64,000 bases of DNA. Source: Deltaproteobacteria bacterium. Lineage in GTDB: Bacteria; Desulfobacterota; Binatia; UBA1149; JAJCZL01. Shown piece by piece: positions 1-8,559 of this stretch (positions are counted from its first letter, which is position 1; every line of letters starts with the position of its first letter). The stretch is from assembly GCA_029262415.1 (NCBI GenBank), contig JAJCZL010000058.1, positions 1-64,000 on the forward strand, read 5' to 3'. Both the position numbers and the translations under genes were made by a program. The notes under the pieces were generated by a model, which saw only the letters and a list, made by a program, of their open reading frames with translations, had not been told where the DNA came from and did not search any database.

Positions 1-664
1 TTTCCGGACCGATGACCCAGTTGTTCGATGCCGTCGCACGTACCAAACCGGAGGTCCAGCTCAAATACTCCGGCACGATTCGAGTAGGCGCGATTGTACG
101 CCTCAGCAACTCTTCGTCGAGCCCATCGAGCGCTGCAGGAAACAACTCTTCGAGATGGGAACGCGGCACGCCGGCCTGCACCATCTCGACCAACGCGTGC
201 TCCATGTCGCCTTGGCTTTGTGCAAGTCCGACATAGCCGGCAAGCCGGATGATGAGTATCGTATCGGCCGCCGTCCACGGCTCGGGACGATAGCCGAGCA
301 GGCGCAACTCCCAGGGAGCACGGCCGGCCAGCTCGTCATTGACCCCGTCGCTATAGGCCTGCAGGCAACCGGCCGTCTCCGCGCTGCAGCGTTGCGCCTC
401 GGCTTGCGCTTCGCGAGCGAAATTGAGGCGGCGAAAAAAGCGATCTAGTTCAAGCGTCTCATCGTCGTCGCGCAACAGCTCGCACGCGCGTCCACTACCG
501 AGAATACGCGCGAGTAGCAGTTGAACGCTGCGGTCGTGTGCGTGACAGAAGCCCAGTCCGCGATACAAGTCAGACTCGGTTTCCGCTCTGACGTGGAGTA
601 CGCCTTCGTCGTCACGCCGGACATCGACGGCGTGCTCCCCTTGCAGCTTCCAAGAATCAGGCAT
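1..664 (-). CDS. Penicillin-acylase-type Ntn amidohydrolase, 5' part only
   Basis: The frame runs leftwards from an ATG at 664 and is still open at the window edge, so only the first 221 codons are visible. Codon 213 is the Ser of an ASNNWVIGP stretch. In penicillin acylases and related N-terminal-nucleophile amidases this SNNW marks the start of the beta chain: the precursor cleaves itself there and the Ser becomes the nucleophile. The preceding ~210 residues fit the alpha chain plus linker, with the typical GFCHAHDR segment near residue 40. No secretion signal is evident, although many relatives are periplasmic. It begins 53 bp after hypB on the same strand and may share its transcript; no functional link to hydrogenase is known. 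The substrate (beta-lactam, acyl-homoserine lactone or another amide) cannot be read from this part. Confidence 0.85.
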   Translation of the reverse strand, partial: MPDSWKLQGEHAVDVRRDDEGVLHVRAETESDLYRGLGFCHAHDRSVQLLLARILGSGRACELLRDDDETLELDRFFRRLNFAREAQAEAQRCSAETAGCLQAYSDGVNDELAGRAPWELRLLGYRPEPWTAADTILIIRLAGYVGLAQSQGDMEHALVEMVQAGVPRSHLEELFPAALDGLDEELLRRTIAPTRIVPEYLSWTSGLVRATASNNWVIGPE

Positions 665-717
665 CGGCAAGACATAGCGGGACTGTCGAACAGATGAAAC
701 GCTGAGGCGTCAGGGCT

Positions 718-1443
718 TCACCTCACCGCGCCCGCGCCACTCGGCAACGCGTCGAGCCAATCTATCCACGGATCGACCCCGTCTTCGGCGAGTGCGGCTA
801 CGCGGATCATGCGCGGCGCAGGCATCACGCGCGCCAGCGCATCCTCGAGTTCGGCGATGTCGAAGCCGGGCAGGTGGGACTCAAGATCGGTTTTTGTGAG
901 CACGACGAGGTCCGCCTTGCGGAACATCACCGGGTACTTGAGCGGCTTGTCCTCGCCCTCGGTCACGGCCAAGCAAATCACATTCGCGGTTTGGCCGAGA
1001 TCGTAAATCGCCGGACAGACGAGGTTGCCGACGTTCTCGATGAATAGGTAGCCGCTACCCTGCCAGTTCAACCCGCTGCTGTCGTGAAGCGCGTCGTGGA
1101 CCATGCGCGCGTCGAGATGACAGGCCGAGCCCGTGGTGATCGAGCGCGAGTCGATCCCCGCGTTGCACAGGCGCACCGCATCGTTGTCCGTAGCAAGATC
1201 GCCGCTGAGCGCGCTCAGCCGCGGCGCGTCCTTTCCATAACGGCACGACAGCACGCGCGCTGTCGCCTCGAGCAGCGCCGTCTTTCCGGATCCGGGCGAT
1301 CCCATGACGTTGATGGCAGTGACCGACGCGGCCGCGAAGTGCTCGCGGTTGTGGCCGGCGACGCGGTCATTGTCGGCAAGGATGTTTTCGTGAATTTCGA
1401 CGGGGACGATCGAACTGTCTCCACATCCGCACGTATCACACAT
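718..1443 (-). CDS. hypB: Hydrogenase nickel incorporation GTPase HypB
   Basis: 241 residues. HypB hydrolyses GTP to drive nickel delivery into the [NiFe]-hydrogenase large subunit, working with HypA in the cytoplasm. The N-terminus MCDTCGCGD carries the CxxCGC metal motif; the P-loop GSPGSGKT lies at residues 48-55, and the G-domain metal ligands fit ACHLDARM and ENVGNLVCP. The later TKTD supplies the guanine-recognition motif. There is no histidine-rich nickel-storage stretch. The start overlaps the end of hypA by 8 bp, and it is the last recognisable hydrogenase gene of the operon. Confidence 0.96.
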   Translation of the reverse strand: MCDTCGCGDSSIVPVEIHENILADNDRVAGHNREHFAAASVTAINVMGSPGSGKTALLEATARVLSCRYGKDAPRLSALSGDLATDNDAVRLCNAGIDSRSITTGSACHLDARMVHDALHDSSGLNWQGSGYLFIENVGNLVCPAIYDLGQTANVICLAVTEGEDKPLKYPVMFRKADLVVLTKTDLESHLPGFDIAELEDALARVMPAPRMIRVAALAEDGVDPWIDWLDALPSGAGAVR

Positions 1444-1783
1444 CGGGAACCTCCATGTCTATCTTGTCGAGTATGATCTCGTCGCCGCGTACAAGGTCGA
1501 ACGGGCGCGCGCAGCGCTCGCAGCGCAAGTAGCTCTGCTGTCGGCGCTCGCGCCCGCACACGCGGCAGGCCCACGCGGCCGCGATTCGCCGGGAAACCAG
1601 CTCGGCTTTCGTGCAGATCGTGCGCTCACGAAAATACTCGAACGCCGTCTCGAGCAGGTCGGGCTCGACACCGGCGAGCTCGCCGATGCTGATCTCGACG
1701 CGCCTCACTGCGGTCGCGCCGTGGTTACGTGCTTCGGCGGTTACCTGCGCAAGCAATGCTTGGACGATCGAATACTCGTGCAC
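1436..1783 (-). CDS. hypA: Hydrogenase nickel incorporation protein HypA
   Basis: 115 residues from a GTG start at 1783; the frame is open further upstream, but VHEYSIVQALL is the family N-terminus, whose His2 and following Glu bind nickel. A C-terminal zinc site is visible as CRVCG ... CERC (CxxC pairs about 14 residues apart). HypA hands nickel to the hydrogenase large subunit together with HypB. The GTG sits one base after the stop of the enoyl-CoA hydratase gene, and the 3' end overlaps hypB, so translational coupling on both sides is likely. Confidence 0.94.
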   Translation of the reverse strand: MHEYSIVQALLAQVTAEARNHGATAVRRVEISIGELAGVEPDLLETAFEYFRERTICTKAELVSRRIAAAWACRVCGRERRQQSYLRCERCARPFDLVRGDEIILDKIDMEVPDV

Positions 1784-1784
1784 G

Positions 1785-2687
1785 TCAGCGGCTCCGCAAC
1801 AGACGCGACTCTCGGGCCGTGCCGGGCTCCTCGATCTCGTCGCCGCGGCGGAAATCGGGCGTACGTTTGCCGAGGAACGCGTCGAGTCCCTCGGCAAACT
1901 CGGGTCCGTCGGCGAGTTCGACCAGACGGTCGAGTTCACGGGCCAGATGCTCGTCGATCCTGTCCATACCCGACGCCTCGTTGAGCAGGCGCTTGGCGGC
2001 TGCGTATGCCCGCGTCGGCCCGCCGGCGAGTTGCGCCACGAGGACATCCAGCTCTTCTTCGAAGCGAGTGTTTTCGTACACGCAACTGATCAGGCCGAGC
2101 TCGTGTGCACGCCGCGCGTCAACGCACGTGCCGAGCAGCGCAAAATCCATCGCACGGCGCCAGCCGAGCAGGCGTGGCAGCAAGAAGGTAATGCTTTCGG
2201 CGCCGCTCAGACCGGTCTTGAAGTAGGCGAACTCGAACCGCGATCGTTCAGAGGCGACGACGAGATCGCAGCACAGCGCGATGCCAAGTCCGCCGGCTGC
2301 AGCGACGCCGTCGATCGCGGCGATCACCGGCTTGGGCGCTCGGCGGATTTCATGGATCGCGCTGTGGATGTAGCCGAGGATCTCCCCGAGCGCGGCCCCG
2401 CGGCCGGTGCCTTCCCGGCGGGCGTCGCCGTCAGTACCGCTATCGCGCAGATAACCCAGTTCAGCGGCGTCGCCGCCTTCAGCGACGTAGTGCAGATCGG
2501 CGCCGCTGCAGAAGACACCGGCGGTTGCGCGCAACACGACCACACGCACCGCATCGTCACGACACAGTGCCAGACCGGCGCGGCGCAGGTCGTGCGCCGC
2601 GCGCACGTCGAGCGAGTTGTGTCTATGCGAGCGGTCGATGGTGATCTCGCCGACTCCGCCGACGCAGCTTACTTTGATATCGCTCAT
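1785..2687 (-). CDS. Enoyl-CoA hydratase/isomerase (crotonase) family protein inside the hyp operon
   Basis: 300 residues from the ATG at 2687, which is preceded by GAGACGAG; an alternative ATG at 2717 sits almost on the hypE stop. The crotonase fold is clear: FCSGADLHYV for the first oxyanion-hole segment, AAIDGVAAAGGLGIALCCDLVVAS for the second, followed by a typical trimerisation C-terminus. A charged insert of about 25 residues (GDAAELGY through GRGAALGE) lies between them. Family members act on acyl-CoA thioesters in beta-oxidation or aromatic degradation. Here it is wedged between hypE and hypA with spacings of 31 and 1 bp, which is not a usual hyp-operon partner. Whether it has a role in hydrogenase assembly or is a passenger cannot be decided from sequence. 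Confidence 0.88.
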   Translation of the reverse strand: MSDIKVSCVGGVGEITIDRSHRHNSLDVRAAHDLRRAGLALCRDDAVRVVVLRATAGVFCSGADLHYVAEGGDAAELGYLRDSGTDGDARREGTGRGAALGEILGYIHSAIHEIRRAPKPVIAAIDGVAAAGGLGIALCCDLVVASERSRFEFAYFKTGLSGAESITFLLPRLLGWRRAMDFALLGTCVDARRAHELGLISCVYENTRFEEELDVLVAQLAGGPTRAYAAAKRLLNEASGMDRIDEHLARELDRLVELADGPEFAEGLDAFLGKRTPDFRRGDEIEEPGTARESRLLRSR

Positions 2688-2718
2688 GCGGCTCGTCTCG
2701 GTTTGCGGTCGTGGCATG

Positions 2719-3807
2719 TCAGCAGATCCTCGGTAGCGGTTCTCCGACCGGTTCGGGCAACAGGCGACGCCCAAAGCCGGTGTCAAGAACGATTTGGCCG
2801 ACGTGATCGCCGACGACGGTGCCGATGACGGCCGCCTCACGGCCGAGCGGGAGCGACCGCATCGCCTCGACTACGCGGTCGGCGGCGTGGGCGCGGACGG
2901 CGAGTACAGCCTTGCCCTCGTTGGCAACGACCAACGGATCGATGCCGAGCAATTCTGCGGCGCCCAAGACGGCTTGCGACACGGGTAGACACGCTTGCTC
3001 GATCACCACACCAACGCCGCTCTTGCCCGCCATCTCGTGCAGCGACGCGGCCACACCGCCACGTGTCGGATCTTTCATCGCGACCAGGTCTACGCCTCCC
3101 GCCTCGATCGCGGCCGCGATCAACTCGTTGATCGGCGCAACGTCACTGCGAAGCTCCCCTTCCAAGCCGAGATCTTCGCGCGCCGAGAGGACGGCGAGCC
3201 CGTGATCGCCGATCGTGCCGCTGACGAGGATGCGGTCGCCGCGCTGCAATCCGCCGTCGGTGACGACGCGATCGGTCAGGCCCAGTCCCGTTGTGTTGAG
3301 CACGATGCCGTCGATCTCACCGCGGCCCATGACCTTGGTGTCGCCGGTGACCACGGGCACGTTCACTTCGCGGCAGGTCTCGGCAAGCGAGCGTAGCACG
3401 CGATCGAGATCGGCCAGCGCGAAGCCCTCCTCAATAATGACCGCGCAAGTCAATGCCAGCGGCCGCACGGCACCCATCATCGCCAAGTCGTTAACCGTAC
3501 CGGCGACCGCCAGGCGGCCGATGTCGCCGCCGGGGAAGAAGATCGGATGGATGACGTGCGAGTCGGTTGTAACGACCAGCCATCGCTCCCCCAGGCGCAG
3601 CGCCGCGCCGTCGTCGAGCGCGCTGAGCCCGATGCCGTCGATGGCGGGACCCGCGAGCGCCGGAACGAACCGCTGTGCGATCAGCTCGCGCATTGCCCGG
3701 CCGCCCGCGCCGTGCTCGAGTGTGATCTGCGTTGCGCGCCCGTTGCCCGGTGTCGTCGCAACGGGGCTCCGTGCATCCGCGTTGATCCTTGTATACGCTC
3801 TGCTCAT
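2719..3807 (-). CDS. hypE: Carbamoyl dehydratase HypE
   Basis: 362 residues from the ATG at 3807, chosen because AGGA lies four bases upstream; an in-frame ATG at 3822 is possible. HypE takes the carbamoyl group from HypF onto its C-terminal Cys and dehydrates it with ATP to a thiocyanate, the source of the cyanide ligands of the NiFe site. The protein ends PRIC, giving the required terminal cysteine. The PurM/AIR-synthetase fold shows LEHGAGGRAM near the N-terminus, DDGAAL, TGDTKVMGRG and KDPTRGG. The first codons overlap the hypD stop. Confidence 0.96.
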   Translation of the reverse strand: MSRAYTRINADARSPVATTPGNGRATQITLEHGAGGRAMRELIAQRFVPALAGPAIDGIGLSALDDGAALRLGERWLVVTTDSHVIHPIFFPGGDIGRLAVAGTVNDLAMMGAVRPLALTCAVIIEEGFALADLDRVLRSLAETCREVNVPVVTGDTKVMGRGEIDGIVLNTTGLGLTDRVVTDGGLQRGDRILVSGTIGDHGLAVLSAREDLGLEGELRSDVAPINELIAAAIEAGGVDLVAMKDPTRGGVAASLHEMAGKSGVGVVIEQACLPVSQAVLGAAELLGIDPLVVANEGKAVLAVRAHAADRVVEAMRSLPLGREAAVIGTVVGDHVGQIVLDTGFGRRLLPEPVGEPLPRIC

Positions 3808-4970
3808 GGAATCCTCGGGCACACGCCGAGCACGGCCGCGTCGCCGTTGCCGCTTCGCACGCCGTACTGCTGCCAGATGCGACAGGTCCCTTCGCTGCTA
3901 ACCATGCACGCACCGACCGGTGCCTCAGGCGTGCACTCGCGCTCGAACAGCGCACAGTCGGCCGGCGTGGCGATACCCGACATGATGTCACCGCACCGAC
4001 AGCGTCCGGCGAGTGCGCGCGCTGCGGCGGTAGACGGCGAAGACGCGGCGCTCGTATCGAAGTGCTCGCGCGCATCGTAGCGGGCATAGGTGCCGCGCAG
4101 CCGAAGGTTGCCGTTGGGAACGTGGGCGATGCCGCGCCAGAGCCCGCCGGTCGCGCGGAACACGCGCCACAAGGTTTGTTGCGCACACCGGTTTCCTTCG
4201 CGGGTGACGCAGCGCGGATACACGTTGATCGTGCGCGGCTCTGCGCGCGCAATCATCTCGACCAAGCGGCACAGCGCCGCGAGGATATCGAGCGGTTCGA
4301 AGCCGGCTACGGCTACCGGCCGCCCATGCTCGGCGACGAAGTCGTCGAAGATGCCCCATCCGGTGATGGTCGCGGCGTGCCCGGCGGCCAGGAAACCCTC
4401 GACGCGCGAGCCGGGCATCTCGGCGACAATCTCCATGACGGGGGGGATGTACTTGTGCGCCGACAACACCTGAAACCCGGCCGGCGGCTCGCCCAACAGC
4501 ACTGCGGCGGTGGCCACGGCCGTGGTTTCAAAGCCGGTCGCGAAGAACACCACAGGAGCGTCGCTCGCCACCGCCTGTGCGGCCGCTTCGGCGACACTGT
4601 AGACGACACCGACATCGGCGCCCTCACGCTTTGCGTCTGCCAGCGACATCACCGATCCGGGCACGCGCAGCATGTCGCCGTAGGTGAGCACGCGTACGCC
4701 CTGTCGCGCCAACGCTACGGCTTCGTCGACTTCGTCGGTGTCGGTGATGCAGACCGGACAGCCGGGGCCCATGATGACTTCGAGCCGTTCGGGGAACAGA
4801 TCGCGCAGCCCATAGCGCGCGATCGCTTGCTCGTGTGATCCGCACACGTGCATCACCGTGATGCGCTCGCGACCGCTTTCGTCGACGGCACGCCGCAGGG
4901 CCTGCGCCAGCGCATGCCCACGTCCGGCATCACGGAACTCGATCATTGTACTCTCGCCGCCGACGGTCAT
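3804..4970 (-). CDS. hypD: Hydrogenase maturation protein HypD
   Basis: 388 residues. HypD carries a [4Fe-4S] cluster and, with HypC and HypE, assembles the Fe(CN)2CO unit. Diagnostic stretches are HVCGSHEQA, MGPGCPVC, GFETTAVATA and the C-terminal cysteines in RCGDIMSG, CALFERECTPEAPVGACMVSSEGTC split by short spacers. The ATG at 4970 overlaps the hypC stop as ATGA and has AGAGAGGA eight bases upstream; a second in-frame ATG at 4946 would give a shorter N-terminus. The 3' end overlaps hypE. Confidence 0.96.
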   Translation of the reverse strand: MTVGGESTMIEFRDAGRGHALAQALRRAVDESGRERITVMHVCGSHEQAIARYGLRDLFPERLEVIMGPGCPVCITDTDEVDEAVALARQGVRVLTYGDMLRVPGSVMSLADAKREGADVGVVYSVAEAAAQAVASDAPVVFFATGFETTAVATAAVLLGEPPAGFQVLSAHKYIPPVMEIVAEMPGSRVEGFLAAGHAATITGWGIFDDFVAEHGRPVAVAGFEPLDILAALCRLVEMIARAEPRTINVYPRCVTREGNRCAQQTLWRVFRATGGLWRGIAHVPNGNLRLRGTYARYDAREHFDTSAASSPSTAAARALAGRCRCGDIMSGIATPADCALFERECTPEAPVGACMVSSEGTCRIWQQYGVRSGNGDAAVLGVCPRIP

Positions 4971-5284
4971 TCGAGCGTTCCTCTCTTCGCCTTAGTAGGT
5001 GCCCGCGCGCGCCGGTTCGCGCGCAGTTCGCTGCGTACGTCTTGCGCCAGTAGGTCTGCCTCGGCGGCAGCGGCGAGCAACTCGTCATAAAGCGCCATGG
5101 TCGCAGTGACTTCGGCGTCGGGGATACGCCGGATGGCGAAGCCCACGTGGTTGAGAACGTAGTCGCCGGCGGCGACCGGCTCGTCGACGATATCCAAACG
5201 CACTTCGCGGTGAACACCCCAAAAATCGACTGTCGCGAGGTTGTCGTCAACGCTGACCACCCGGCCCGGTACGCCTAAACACAT
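4967..5284 (-). CDS. hypC: Hydrogenase assembly chaperone HypC
   Basis: 105 residues starting MCLGVPGRV; the conserved Cys2 binds the iron centre as it passes from HypD to the large subunit. The start at 5284 is fixed by this motif and by a GGGAGG ribosome binding site 8-13 bases upstream, although the frame is open further. The protein is slightly longer than usual (family members are about 75-95 residues) because of a basic C-terminal tail rich in Arg and Lys. Its start lies inside the last codons of hypF (10 bp overlap) and its stop overlaps the hypD start. Confidence 0.95.
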   Translation of the reverse strand: MCLGVPGRVVSVDDNLATVDFWGVHREVRLDIVDEPVAAGDYVLNHVGFAIRRIPDAEVTATMALYDELLAAAAEADLLAQDVRSELRANRRARAPTKAKRGTLE

Positions 5285-7665
5285 GGCATATTTCCTCCCA
5301 GCGCGCCGTCTTCGCCTGCGTTTGCTGCGCACCTGGCACGTGCAACGGCGATCTGCCCGAGCGCCAACCCGCCGTCGCCGCTCGGCACATCGAGACTTCG
5401 ATAGACAGTGCAGTCCCTCTCCAGCACGCGCTGCAAACCTTCGACCAGAAGCGCGTTCTGGAAGCAGCCACCGCCGAGCACGACCGCGTCGGTGTCGTGC
5501 TCGGCGCGCGCCATGACAATCAACTCACGACCAATATCGACAAGCGTACGGTGAAAGCTCGCGGAAATGCGCCGCCGATCTACACCCATGATGCGATCGG
5601 CCGTCAGTGCGCGGACCGTGCGCCGCAGGTCGACCTGCCAAGGTTGGGTCGAGGCGTCGATGTCGAAGGGACAGGCAGGCGCGGCCGAGGCTTCGGGGGC
5701 CGCACCGGCTTGCTGCCAGAACATAGCCGCTTGGCCCTCGTGCTCGGCAATCGCGCGGTCCAGTCCGATCGCCGCGACAGCGTCGAACCAGCGGCCGACG
5801 CCGTGCACGCGCGGCGCGTTGATGTCGGCGGCGATCATGCGTCGCACGGTGTCGATCCGCTGCGCTTCAATGTCGTCGAACACCGCGATGCGTTCGATCG
5901 GAGGCTCGCCGTCGTAGGCGTCGTCGAGCACCGCGAGCGCGGTGCGCCAGATCTCTCGCACCGCGGTGTCACCACCGGCCAGCGCGATCGGGCGGAATGT
6001 CGCCAAACGACGAAAGCCCGCGTAGTCGGCCAGCAGCAGTTCGCCGCCCCACAAGGCACCGTCGGTGCCGAGACCGGCGCCGTCCCAGGCCAGGCCGAGC
6101 ACCGGCCCTCCGAGATGATGCTCGGCCATTACAGCGGCAACATGGGCGTGGTGGTGTTGCACACCGACCGCTCGCGTTCCGGTGCGCGCGAGCGCATAAC
6201 GCGTCGAGAGATAGTCGGGATGTAGATCGTGTGCGACCACGCTGGGCCGCACGTCGAGAAATTGTTCCATGTGTTCGATCGTCTCGCAGAAGCTGTCGAA
6301 GGTCTCGACGCTTTCGAGATCACCCATGTGCGGCCCGAGGTAGGCCGCATCGCCGACGGCCAGACCGAAAGTATTTTTCAGCTGCGCCCCACATCCGAGC
6401 ACCACAGGACCGCTCGATCCGAGCGCCACGGCGCGGGGAACGTAACCACGCGAGCGGCGCAACAGCACGGGGCGGGCGGCAATGACGGCCGCTACAGAGT
6501 CGTCGGTGCGCGTGACGATCTCGCGATCGTGGAGCAGGAAGAAGTCGGCGATGCCCGCCAGCATCTCTAACGCGTCGGCGTCGCGATGGATGCTCGGCTC
6601 GTCGCGGCGGTTGGCCGAGGTCATGACGAGCGGCCGCGCGACGCGCACCACGAGCAGATGGTGCAGCGGCGTGTAGGCGAGATACACGCCGACACGGTCG
6701 TGACCGGCGCTGACGGCGGGCGCAATCGGCGCCGCCGGCCTGCGCGGCGCGAGCACGATCGGACGTTCGCGCCCGGTTAGAAGCCGCCGCGCCGCAGCGT
6801 CCAGAGCTACCAGCGTTTCGGCCTGGCCGAGGTCGGCACACATCACGGCGAAGGGTTTGCCGTCGCGACGCTTGCGCCGTCGCAGCTCGGCCACGGCCGC
6901 CTGATCGGTGGCGTCGCAGGCGAGGTGGTAGCCCCCGAGACCTTTGACGGCAACGACGGCGCCCGCCGCGAGCGCCTGCACAGCAGCGTCGAGCGGCTCA
7001 TCGGCGCCGGTCGCCCGGCCCCCGGCATCGAGTAGCGAGAGCCTCGGCCCGCACTGCGGGCACGCGTTGGGCTCGGCGTGGAAGCGGCGGCTGCCGGGCG
7101 ATTCGTATTCCGCACGGCAGGCATCGCACATGGGGAACGCCGCCATAGAAGTATTCGCACGATCGTAGGGAACCTGCCGCGTGATCGTAAAGCGTGGGCC
7201 GCAATCGGTGCAGTTGGTGAACGCGTAGCCGTAGCGTCGGTCGCCGGGATCGAAGAGTTCGGCCAGGCAACGGTCACAGGTCGGCAGGTCGGCTGGGATG
7301 CTCGCGCGGTGCTCGGTGCAGTCGCGGCTTGGCTCGATCTCGAAGCCCGCACACGGCTCCGGCTCGATCGCGTGGCAGCGCAGCTCCGAGATCTCCGCCG
7401 CCGCCGGCGGCGCTTGCACACGCAAGCGAAGCACCAAAGCGTCGAGCGCAGCGGAGGGTCCGAAGGCATCGATCGCCACACCGGCGCTGCCGTTGCGAAC
7501 GCGACCGCGCAGCCCGAGTTCGTGGGCGATGCGGAAGACCCACGGACGAAAACCGACACCCTGGACGATACCGCGAATCTCGATACGGCGGCCTTGCTGG
7601 TTCTCGTTCCTCGCGTGCTGGGCGGCTGGACTCGTCGCGCGTCGTGCTGCGGCAAACGTCGTCAT
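5275..7665 (-). CDS. hypF: Carbamoyltransferase HypF
   Basis: 796 residues, full family length. HypF converts carbamoyl phosphate and ATP to carbamoyl-AMP and transfers the group to HypE. Domains in order: acylphosphatase (IRGIVQGVGFRPWVFRIA, residues about 28-115), two zinc fingers (CDRC ... CTDC and CDAC ... CPQC, about 120-200), a YrdC-like domain (KGLGGYHLACDA and KRRDGKPFAVM, about 225-400), and a Kae1-like C-terminal domain with HHHAHVAAVMAEH, WDGAGLGTDGALWGGE and LGGGCFQNALL. It starts ATGA-overlapped with the cytochrome c gene upstream and overlaps hypC by 10 bp. Confidence 0.97.
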   Translation of the reverse strand: MTTFAAARRATSPAAQHARNENQQGRRIEIRGIVQGVGFRPWVFRIAHELGLRGRVRNGSAGVAIDAFGPSAALDALVLRLRVQAPPAAAEISELRCHAIEPEPCAGFEIEPSRDCTEHRASIPADLPTCDRCLAELFDPGDRRYGYAFTNCTDCGPRFTITRQVPYDRANTSMAAFPMCDACRAEYESPGSRRFHAEPNACPQCGPRLSLLDAGGRATGADEPLDAAVQALAAGAVVAVKGLGGYHLACDATDQAAVAELRRRKRRDGKPFAVMCADLGQAETLVALDAAARRLLTGRERPIVLAPRRPAAPIAPAVSAGHDRVGVYLAYTPLHHLLVVRVARPLVMTSANRRDEPSIHRDADALEMLAGIADFFLLHDREIVTRTDDSVAAVIAARPVLLRRSRGYVPRAVALGSSGPVVLGCGAQLKNTFGLAVGDAAYLGPHMGDLESVETFDSFCETIEHMEQFLDVRPSVVAHDLHPDYLSTRYALARTGTRAVGVQHHHAHVAAVMAEHHLGGPVLGLAWDGAGLGTDGALWGGELLLADYAGFRRLATFRPIALAGGDTAVREIWRTALAVLDDAYDGEPPIERIAVFDDIEAQRIDTVRRMIAADINAPRVHGVGRWFDAVAAIGLDRAIAEHEGQAAMFWQQAGAAPEASAAPACPFDIDASTQPWQVDLRRTVRALTADRIMGVDRRRISASFHRTLVDIGRELIVMARAEHDTDAVVLGGGCFQNALLVEGLQRVLERDCTVYRSLDVPSGDGGLALGQIAVARARCAANAGEDGALGGNMPCV

Positions 7666-8054
7666 CGATCTTTCTCAGCCTCAGCGAGCGAAAGTACGTA
7701 GGCCGTCAGGTCAACGATCTCCTCGTCGGCCAGCACACGCCATGCCGGCATCGACGTGCCGCGCTTGCCGTTGCGGATCGCGTCGAACACAGCGGCCGGC
7801 GTCATGCGGCTGCGCCATGCCGTGCTCGTGAAGTCGGCCGGCCGCGACTCGAAGCCGGCGCGCCGACGGCCGCGGCCATCACCCGCGTCTCCATGGCAGA
7901 TCGCGCAGTGCCGCACGAACAGCGCACCGACACGCGCACGCGCCGCGCTCGACAAGAGCCGCGCGCCTACTACGGGCGCGGTGTCGCGCTCACATCCAAC
8001 GATGACGGTCAGCGCAGCGACCATCGCCAGCATCGCTCCTGTCCAACGCGTCAT
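7662..8054 (-). CDS. Lipoprotein monoheme cytochrome c of the hydrogenase operon
   Basis: 130 residues from the ATG at 8054. The N-terminus is a lipoprotein signal ending VIVGC (Cys21), so the protein is predicted to be lipid-anchored on the periplasmic side. One heme motif, CAICH at residues 50-54, and a downstream TSMPAW that can supply the distal Met ligand, make it a class I cytochrome c. It lies between the hydrogenase maturation protease and hypF. The position suggests it takes electrons from periplasmic H2 oxidation, but this is inferred from context. The frame extends upstream to 8126; 8054 is preferred because longer versions overlap the protease gene more and bury the signal peptide. 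Confidence 0.85.
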   Translation of the reverse strand: MTRWTGAMLAMVAALTVIVGCERDTAPVVGARLLSSAARARVGALFVRHCAICHGDAGDGRGRRRAGFESRPADFTSTAWRSRMTPAAVFDAIRNGKRGTSMPAWRVLADEEIVDLTAYVLSLAEAEKDR

Positions 8055-8559
8055 GGTCGTCACCGTCTTTTTCGTCTTCATCTCGACGCTGCACGCTGAA
8101 TCCGTAACTGCGGATCTCATCGGCAACGCATTCCACCAAGCGGTCGATGCGGCTCGTTATCTCGGTCGACGGTCGCCCGAGGGCCTCGACGCTGGCCGCG
8201 ACAATACCGACCAGCGTCACCTCGGGGCAGACTTCGATCATGCGTGCGCACTCGAGCAGGTCGGCGACGCCGATTTGATGGCAGGAGAGTTTCTGCTGCG
8301 CGACCAGTGGTACCTCGTCTCCGTGAACGCGCACGATCGTCCCGGCCGGGTCATCGCTGACAATGGCATCGACCAGCAACGCGCGGTCGGCCGTCTCTAA
8401 GTACGGCAGTAGAGCCAGACCGAGCGTCCCGCCGTCGAGCACACGCACGGCCGGATCGACGACGTAGTCGCGCTCAAGGCGCAGCACGGCTTCGACACCG
8501 GCACCGTCATCGGCGCACAGAACGTTCCCCAGGCCGAGGACGAGGAGAGGCACACTCAC
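7990..8559 (-). CDS. hyaD: Hydrogenase maturation protease (HyaD/HupD/HoxM type)
   Basis: 189 residues. These endopeptidases remove the C-terminal tail of the large subunit after nickel insertion. The N-terminal LGLGNVLCADDGAGVEAV contains the family GxGNxLxxDDxxG signature; LVDAIVSDDPAG and SCHQIGVADLL supply the other conserved acidic and His positions that bind nickel. The last 25 or so residues are hydrophilic (DEDEKDGDDHD) and overlap the start of the cytochrome c gene in another frame. The start ATG overlaps the cytochrome b stop as ATGA. Confidence 0.93.
   Translation of the reverse strand: MSVPLLVLGLGNVLCADDGAGVEAVLRLERDYVVDPAVRVLDGGTLGLALLPYLETADRALLVDAIVSDDPAGTIVRVHGDEVPLVAQQKLSCHQIGVADLLECARMIEVCPEVTLVGIVAASVEALGRPSTEITSRIDRLVECVADEIRSYGFSVQRRDEDEKDGDDHDALDRSDAGDGRCADRHRWM

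Noticed and set aside
1611-2828. Open frame of about 400 codons on the plus strand
   Set aside because: Antisense to the crotonase and hypE genes; composition is Arg/Ala-rich with no family motifs, as expected for GC-rich antisense frames.
3789-4838. Open frame of about 349 codons on the plus strand
   Set aside because: Antisense to hypD and hypE with no recognisable protein features.
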